Part shown: positions 59,825 to 64,000 of the stretch, piece after piece
How positions within the stretch are numbered: the stretch's first letter is position 1
Layout of the letters: the number at the start of each line of letters is the position of its first letter
Assembly: GCA_017618135.1 (NCBI GenBank)
Contig: JAFZUV010000020.1
Span: 93,979-157,978 of the forward strand
Direction of reading: 5' to 3'
Length of the DNA stretch: 64,000 nt
Source of the DNA: Clostridia bacterium
GTDB taxonomy: Bacteria > Bacillota > Clostridia > Oscillospirales > Acutalibacteraceae
Notes under the pieces: generated by a model
Databases searched by the model: none
What the model was told of the DNA's origin: nothing
The model's input: the letters and a program-made list of their open reading frames with translations, nothing else
Position numbers and translations under genes: made by a program

Positions 59825-60376
59825 ATGTCAACGATATACGATTTCACTGTAAAAGACAGAAGCGGAAACATCGTTTCCCTTTCAAACTATAAAGGAAAGG
59901 TGCTTCTTATTGTAAACACAGCTACGGGTTGTGATTTTACACCGCATTACGAACCGCTTGAAGAAATGTATAAAGTATTAAAAGACAAGGGCTTTGAAAT
60001 TCTTGATTTTCCTTGCAATCAGTTTGCAAACCAGGCGCCGGGAAGCGAAGACGAAATACACAATTTCTGCATCCTTAAATTCGGAACAGATTTTCCGCAA
60101 TTTGCAAAAATCGACGTTAACGGAGAAAACGCCGATCCGTTTTTTGTTTATCTCGCGACTGAAAAGCCGTTTGCAGGATTTGGAAAAGGGCTTAAAAATG
60201 CTGCGCTGAATAAGTTTGCGAAAATAAACAACAAGAAATTCGGCGACAAGACATACATCGGCTGGAATTTCACAAAGTTCCTTATAAACCGCGATGGAAA
60301 AGTTGTTACGCGTTTCGAACCGACCGAGGATATGAACAATGTTCGCGCAGCGGTTGAATTCGAACTGAATAAATAA
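59825..60376 (+). CDS. Glutathione peroxidase family thiol peroxidase
   Basis: A 183-aa peroxidase with cysteine, not selenocysteine, at the active site: C36 in [33 protein letters not shown] and [15 protein letters not shown] match the family. In anaerobes such enzymes usually use thioredoxin rather than glutathione. ATG 59825 is preceded by GGAGAGTG. It lies in the redox run, 13 bases before the MBL-rubredoxin gene. Confidence 0.92.
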   Translation: MSTIYDFTVKDRSGNIVSLSNYKGKVLLIVNTATGCDFTPHYEPLEEMYKVLKDKGFEILDFPCNQFANQAPGSEDEIHNFCILKFGTDFPQFAKIDVNGENADPFFVYLATEKPFAGFGKGLKNAALNKFAKINNKKFGDKTYIGWNFTKFLINRDGKVVTRFEPTEDMNNVRAAVEFELNK

Positions 60377-60389
60377 AGGAGAAACATTT

Positions 60390-61331
60390 ATGAATATTAA
60401 AGCAGTTAAATTCAGAGAAGAAGGTTTTTACACTCAACCGTTTGTCTTCGGCGGCGAGGAAGGACCGGATAAGTTTGATAAAAACATACGTTATCGCGGT
60501 AGTTTGCAAAATTATTTGATCGATACAGGCAATGAGATAATTCTTGTTGATACCGGACTTCCTGCCGGAACGCCCGAGGAAGTGCCGGATGAAAACAGCC
60601 CGCTCTATACGGGTAAAGATATTTGTTCCTATATGGATGCGTTTGCCGCGCTCGGCTACAAACCCGAACAGATCACGAAGATACTTCTGACACACAAGCA
60701 CGGTGACCATTCGGGCGAGCTTCGTTCTTTCCCCAATGCAGAAATCTATGTTAATCAGGATGAAGCTTCAGCCGACGAGCTGAAAGACCTGCCTAATATC
60801 GTTCCCGTAAAATTTACCGACGGTGCATATTATAATTTCCCGGAAAGTCAGAAAATTGCAGACGGCGTTTTCTTAATCAAGGCGAAGGGGCATACAAACG
60901 GAAACAGCATTGTTATCGTCGAAAACAACGGCCTGCTCTATATGCTCCACGGCGATATTACTTACGTTGACGAAGCGCTTTACGAAAACAAACTCTCGAT
61001 TGTATATGAAGATCCCGCCGCCGCGCGCGAAACGCTTGACCGTGTGCGAGAATTCGTTCGCAATCACCCGACAGTCTACTGCGGAACGCATACGCCCCAA
61101 GGATATGAAAACCTTGAAGCAAATCGAATAATCGACCTCGATCACCCTGTTCCGACGGTTCTTGCCGAAGTTGATTTCACCGCCAAAAAGGCAAGTGGCA
61201 AATACGTTTGCTCGATTTGCGGTTACGTTTACGATCCCGCCGAGCACGACAGCGTTGCTTTTGAAGACCTGCCCGACGACTGGAAATGTCCTCGATGCAA
61301 ACAGCCGAAGGAAAAGTTCAACAAGGCATAA
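60390..61331 (+). CDS. Metallo-beta-lactamase-fold hydrolase fused to rubredoxin
   Basis: A 313-aa fusion. Residues 1-260 are an MBL domain with the metal motif H102-x-H104-x-D106-H107 in [10 protein letters not shown], and later AKGHTNG, HGDITY and YCGTHTP. Residues 270-313 are a rubredoxin with [10 protein letters not shown] and CPRC (C274, C277, C300, C303). No flavodoxin domain links them, unlike flavodiiron proteins; the domain order is MBL-rubredoxin. It may be a redox-controlled hydrolase or partner of an oxygen-scavenging pathway. It ends the operon before a terminator. Confidence 0.88.
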   Translation: MNIKAVKFREEGFYTQPFVFGGEEGPDKFDKNIRYRGSLQNYLIDTGNEIILVDTGLPAGTPEEVPDENSPLYTGKDICSYMDAFAALGYKPEQITKILLTHKHGDHSGELRSFPNAEIYVNQDEASADELKDLPNIVPVKFTDGAYYNFPESQKIADGVFLIKAKGHTNGNSIVIVENNGLLYMLHGDITYVDEALYENKLSIVYEDPAAARETLDRVREFVRNHPTVYCGTHTPQGYENLEANRIIDLDHPVPTVLAEVDFTAKKASGKYVCSICGYVYDPAEHDSVAFEDLPDDWKCPRCKQPKEKFNKA

Positions 61332-61368
61332 CCCCCTTTAAAAAAACATAAAAATGAAACTATAAGCG

Positions 61369-61400
61369 CCCGCACGGAAAGATTCGTGCGGGTTCTTTTT
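61369..61400 (+). terminator. Rho-independent terminator after the MBL-rubredoxin gene
   Basis: CCCGCACG (61369-61376) / CGTGCGGG (61385-61392), 8-bp stem, 8-base loop, followed by TTCTTTTT. Confidence 0.88.
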
Positions 61401-61445
61401 GCAACTTTCAGTAGTATTATGTGTGTTTCGATAATTTTTCGAGCG

Positions 61446-61462
61446 TATATATATATATATAT
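61446..61462. repeat. TA dinucleotide microsatellite
   Basis: Eight and a half TA units in the non-coding gap 61332-61627, upstream of the next promoter. Confidence 0.8.
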
Positions 61463-61512
61463 CTTCTTCTGTTCTCTTTTTGTCCGACTTAAAAAATTTT
61501 TTAAAAAAATTC

Positions 61513-61551
61513 GTTGTAACGATTGACATTACAACAACAGTATGCTATAAT
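61513..61551 (+). promoter_or_regulatory. Promoter and Rrf2-type operator of the NAD(P)-binding gene
   Basis: TTGACA (61523-61528) and TATAAT (61546-61551), 17-base spacer. The dyad GTTGTAA (61513-61519) / TTACAAC (61529-61535) overlaps the -35. The same half-sites appear before the Rrf2 gene at 62267-62286. Confidence 0.82.
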
Positions 61552-61627
61552 GTGACCAGGATGAAACCGTAAGGGTTACATCTGACAAAATTATTGCCGG
61601 ATAGACACCGGCGGAAAGAGGTTCAAA

Positions 61628-62260
61628 ATGAAAATCGCAGTAGTAGCAGCTAACGGACGTGTGGCGCAGAAGGTTATTAAGGAAGCTCTTGACAGAGGCT
61701 TTGAAGTCAAAGCATTCGGACGCGACGATGAAAACAAGACGGCGGCAAAGGATTATGTAAAAAAGGATATCATGGATCTCACGAAAGAGGATCTCGCGGG
61801 ATTCGACGCTGTCGTTGACGGCTTTGGCGCTTGGACACCGGAAACGCTCGACGGTCACGTAAAAACGTCTCAGCACCTTTGCGACATACTCAGCGGCAGC
61901 GATACCCGTCTGCTGATCGTCGGCGGTGCGGGCAGCCTGTACGTTAATCCCGAACACACGGCGGTCGTATGCGACGGTCCGGATTTCCCCGCTTTGTTCC
62001 TTCCTCTCGCAAAAGCGCAGGGTGAAGAACTTGCAGAACTTCGCAAGAGAGACGACGTGAAGTGGACGTTTGTAAGCCCCGCCGGAGATTTCCAGGCGGA
62101 CGGTGAGCGCACCGGAGAATATATCCTCGCAGGCGAAGAACTGACTTTGAACAGCAAGGGCGAGAGCATCATCAGCTACGCCGATTACGCTATCGCCATG
62201 GTCGATGAGATTGAAAAAGGCGATCACGTCAAAGCCCGTATCAGCGTTGTCAGAAAGTAA
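61628..62260 (+). CDS. NAD(P)H-binding atypical SDR (YwnB-like)
   Basis: A 210-aa Rossmann protein with N-terminal VVAANGRVAQKVIKEALDRG, matching NAD(P)H-binding NmrA-like proteins of the YwnB group; LLIVGGAGSLYVNP and TFVSPAGDFQADGERTG are typical. The substrate is unknown. Its promoter shares an operator with that of the Rrf2 regulator downstream, an arrangement like the ywnA-ywnB pair of Bacillus. ATG 61628 has AAAGAGG upstream. Confidence 0.85.
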   Translation: MKIAVVAANGRVAQKVIKEALDRGFEVKAFGRDDENKTAAKDYVKKDIMDLTKEDLAGFDAVVDGFGAWTPETLDGHVKTSQHLCDILSGSDTRLLIVGGAGSLYVNPEHTAVVCDGPDFPALFLPLAKAQGEELAELRKRDDVKWTFVSPAGDFQADGERTGEYILAGEELTLNSKGESIISYADYAIAMVDEIEKGDHVKARISVVRK

Positions 62261-62263
62261 AAT

Positions 62264-62304
62264 TCGTTGTAACTCTTGAAATTACAGAATGTTTGTGATA
62301 AGAT
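62264..62304 (+). promoter_or_regulatory. Promoter and operator of the Rrf2 gene
   Basis: TTGAAA (62276-62281) and TAAGAT (62299-62304), 17-base spacer. TTGTAA (62267-62272) and TTACA (62282-62286) match the half-sites of the 61513 operator at the same position relative to the -35, suggesting autoregulation. Confidence 0.75.
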
Positions 62305-62324
62305 AAAGGCAGGAGGTGAGACCC

Positions 62325-62765
62325 GTGCAGATCACAAGCAGATTCACGGTGGCGCTTCATATCTTCACCTGCGTTGAATATTTTAAGGACGATCATAAGG
62401 TCACCAGTGACTTTCTCGCGGGGAGCATAAACACCAACCCTGTCATCATCCGAAAAATACTGACGCAGCTGAAAAACGCCGATCTTATCACGATAGCCAG
62501 AGGCACGGGCGGGATCACCGTCAACCGACCGCTATCGGAGATCACGTTTTACGACGTATATCGGGCGATCGAGCCGGTGGAAAACGGAGACCTGTTCCAC
62601 TTTCACGAAAGCCCGAACCCGGAGTGCCCTGTCGGACGGAACATCCATGGGCTGCTCGACGGCAAACTGAAGGCGGCGCAGGGCGCTATGGAAGACGAGC
62701 TGAAAAAACATACGCTCGAAGACTTGAAGAAAGAGGCGCTCGATCTGATCGCAAGCGAAAAATAA
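62325..62765 (+). CDS. Rrf2 family transcriptional regulator (YwnA-like)
   Basis: A 146-aa winged-helix regulator. The N-terminal HTH is QITSRFTVALHIFTCVEYF ... NPVIIRKILTQLKNADLI, then ARGTGGITVNRPLSEITFYD. Unlike IscR or NsrR it lacks the three-cysteine cluster loop; a single Cys (CPVG) is present, the form seen in thiol- or electrophile-sensing Rrf2 members. The start is GTG 62325, 8 bases after AGGAGG. It probably represses its own gene and the 61628 gene. Confidence 0.87.
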   Translation: MQITSRFTVALHIFTCVEYFKDDHKVTSDFLAGSINTNPVIIRKILTQLKNADLITIARGTGGITVNRPLSEITFYDVYRAIEPVENGDLFHFHESPNPECPVGRNIHGLLDGKLKAAQGAMEDELKKHTLEDLKKEALDLIASEK

Positions 62766-62770
62766 TGACG

Positions 62771-62805
62771 CAAGGCTCCGGGATAAAAGCTCGGAGCCTT
62801 GTTTT
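62771..62805 (+). terminator. Hairpin terminator after the Rrf2 gene
   Basis: CAAGGCTCCG (62771-62780) / CGGAGCCTTG (62792-62801) followed by TTTT; moderate strength because the T-run is short and the next ribosome-binding site follows directly. Confidence 0.65.
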
Positions 62806-62818
62806 CGGAGGAAAACTA

Positions 62819-63439
62819 ATGCAGGCGAAAGATTACCTTACCTATCTTGTGAATGAAATACACACCTGCATCGTCGCAACGGCGGACGACAACGGACTGC
62901 CCGTTACCGCCGCGATTGATATGATGGACTGTGATGAAAACAGTCTGTATTTCCTGACGGCAAAAGGCAAAGGATTTTATGACCGGCTGAAAAAACAGAA
63001 ATATATTGCGCTGACCGGTATCAAGGGCAAAGACACGATGACCAGCGTTGCTTTATCCGTGCGCGGCAAAGTGCGTGAGATCGGTTATGACCTTATCCCG
63101 AAGTTGATTGACAAGAACCCGTATATGAAAGAGATCTATCCCACACAGGAATCGAGAAAAGCGCTTACGGCTTTTCAAATCTGCGAGGGCGGCGGCGAAT
63201 GGTTCGATCTGTCAAAGAAACCGATAGAAAGAGCGTCGTTCTCCTTCGGCAAAGCAGATCGCAAGGAAGAAGGATATTTCATTACGAACGCCTGTATCGG
63301 CTGCGAGACTTGCGGCTCGGTCTGTCCGCAAAGCTGCATTGATTTCAGCAATATCCCCGCCGTGATCTGGCAGGATCACTGCCTTCGCTGCGGCAATTGC
63401 GCCGAGGTCTGCCCCGTCGGTGCGGTGGAAAGAAGATGA
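62819..63439 (+). CDS. Pyridoxamine-phosphate-oxidase-like flavoprotein fused to 2x[4Fe-4S] ferredoxin
   Basis: A 206-aa fusion. Residues 1-140 are a split-barrel FMN-binding domain (HTCIVATADDNGLPVTAAID, SLYFLTAKGKGFYDRLKK). The C-terminal 60 residues hold two cluster motifs, CIGCETCGSVCP and CLRCGNCAEVCP. It likely passes electrons between ferredoxin and flavin to reduce an unknown small molecule. The start is ATG 62819 after CGGAGG; longer frames run through the Rrf2 gene and are not real. Confidence 0.87.
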   Translation: MQAKDYLTYLVNEIHTCIVATADDNGLPVTAAIDMMDCDENSLYFLTAKGKGFYDRLKKQKYIALTGIKGKDTMTSVALSVRGKVREIGYDLIPKLIDKNPYMKEIYPTQESRKALTAFQICEGGGEWFDLSKKPIERASFSFGKADRKEEGYFITNACIGCETCGSVCPQSCIDFSNIPAVIWQDHCLRCGNCAEVCPVGAVERR

Positions 63440-63461
63440 GAATATAACGGAGGGAAAAAGG

Positions 63462-64000
63462 ATGATCAAGATTGCGTTTTACGATACAAAGGCATACGAT
63501 AAGCCATCTTTTGAACAATACGGCGGACAAAATGGTATACGATTCCGTTTTTCTGAAACAAAGTTGAATGAAGACACAGCCGCTCTTGCCGAGGGATGCG
63601 ACGCGGTATGCGTTTTCGTCAACGACGACGTGAACGCCACCGTGATAGACAAACTGTATGAATACGGCGTCAGGCTGATCGCCCTACGCTCAGCGGGGTA
63701 CAACAATGTGGACGTCCGTGCCGCGTTCGGCAAGATACACGTCGTTCACGTTCCGGCATATTCTCCTTACGCCGTTGCCGAGCACGCGGCGGCTCTGCTT
63801 CTGACTTCCGTGCGGCGCATTCATAAAGCGTATAACCGGACGCGTGAGTTCAATTTCTCGCTTGCCGGGCTGACCGGCTTCGATCTTCACGGGAAAACCG
63901 TCGGAGTTATCGGAACTGGAAAGATCGGGCGAATCTTCATCGACATCTGCCGTGGTTTCGGGATGAAGGTCATTGCATACGATCTTTACCCGGCTGACGG
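63462..64000 (+). CDS. ldhA: D-lactate dehydrogenase / D-2-hydroxyacid dehydrogenase, N-terminal part (runs off window)
   Basis: Open frame of 179 codons to the window end. ATG 63462 follows CGGAGG at 63449-63454. It matches the D-isomer-specific 2-hydroxyacid dehydrogenases of LdhA type: IALRSAGYNNVDVRAA with the substrate Arg region, VPAYSPYAVAEHAAALLL, and the NAD site GKTVGVIGTGKIGRIF. The catalytic Glu/His lie beyond the window. It would reduce pyruvate to D-lactate, recycling NADH in fermentation. Confidence 0.88.
   Translation, partial: MIKIAFYDTKAYDKPSFEQYGGQNGIRFRFSETKLNEDTAALAEGCDAVCVFVNDDVNATVIDKLYEYGVRLIALRSAGYNNVDVRAAFGKIHVVHVPAYSPYAVAEHAAALLLTSVRRIHKAYNRTREFNFSLAGLTGFDLHGKTVGVIGTGKIGRIFIDICRGFGMKVIAYDLYPAD

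Noticed and set aside
61446-61462. TA microsatellite as a phase-variation switch
   Set aside because: It is not in a coding region and is about 60 bases upstream of the -35 of the next gene; no evidence that length changes alter expression.

Overview
The window looks like a chromosome segment from an endospore-forming, anaerobic Firmicute of the class Clostridia, probably a gut Oscillospiraceae/Ruminococcaceae-type organism. The evidence is sporulation genes (sigG, sigK, spoIVA, yunB, a ytvI-type permease), oxygen-sensitive enzymes (class III ribonucleotide reductase, ferredoxin-linked 2-oxoacid oxidoreductase), four tRNA-sensing T-box leaders, and a moderately AT-rich core. No tRNA, rRNA or CRISPR was seen.

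1-17 kb: the end of tig, then clpP and clpX, then three T-box transcription units. Aligning the specifier loops gives Ile (ATC), Val (GTA) and Leu (CTC). The Ile and Val units each begin with an acyl-CoA ligase carrying an N-terminal XRE helix-turn-helix and a cupin. The Val unit continues with a P-loop ATPase, a 2x[4Fe-4S] ferredoxin, a three-subunit branched-chain 2-oxoacid:ferredoxin oxidoreductase (vorBAC) and ilvE. The Leu unit encodes a LeuA-like protein that has lost its metal and catalytic motifs but keeps the leucine-binding domain, a sugar-phosphate-isomerase/acyl-CoA-ligase fusion, and an amidohydrolase. T-boxes switch on when the cognate tRNA is uncharged, so this set is best read as an anabolic route: branched short-chain acids are activated to CoA thioesters, reductively carboxylated by VOR and aminated by IlvE to give Ile, Val and Leu. 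This is the most interesting system in the window.

17-46 kb: sigG with a hairpin against its ribosome-binding site; a TPR/DUF4037/nrdG/nrdD/trxB block in which NrdD carries a C-terminal glutaredoxin-like domain and two NrdR boxes lie upstream of nrdD; an ACT/hom/lysC operon; ytvI-like, a XerC/D-type recombinase, a TVP38 protein, uninterrupted sigK, yunB, ligA, LOG, NUDIX, an LTA-synthase-like enzyme; an unusual T-box and a type-2 ileS; a small membrane protein, lacZ, spoIVA, a ZIP transporter and a CDP-alcohol phosphatidyltransferase.

46-55 kb: accessory DNA. A Tn916-type integrase and excisionase abut the core genes. Then come a winged-helix/PD-(D/E)xK-like protein, two tandem paralogues, two families of dispersed intergenic repeats, a candidate structured small RNA with its own promoter and terminator, a nuclease lipoprotein with a small partner gene, an unrecognised coiled-coil protein, and a 1.1 kb non-coding region packed with TCATTT-N2-AAATGA palindromes that resembles an iteron origin or a protein-loading site. 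No relaxase or far attachment site is visible.

55-64 kb: a same-strand run of redox and detoxification genes: TetR with twin operators, YqhD-type alcohol dehydrogenase, flavodoxin, aldo/keto reductase, membrane metallophosphoesterase, a 7-TM protein, glutathione peroxidase, an MBL-rubredoxin fusion, an Rrf2/NAD(P)-binding pair sharing one operator, an FMN-binding/ferredoxin fusion and the start of a D-lactate dehydrogenase. Base composition is mosaic here, which suggests assembly by transfer.
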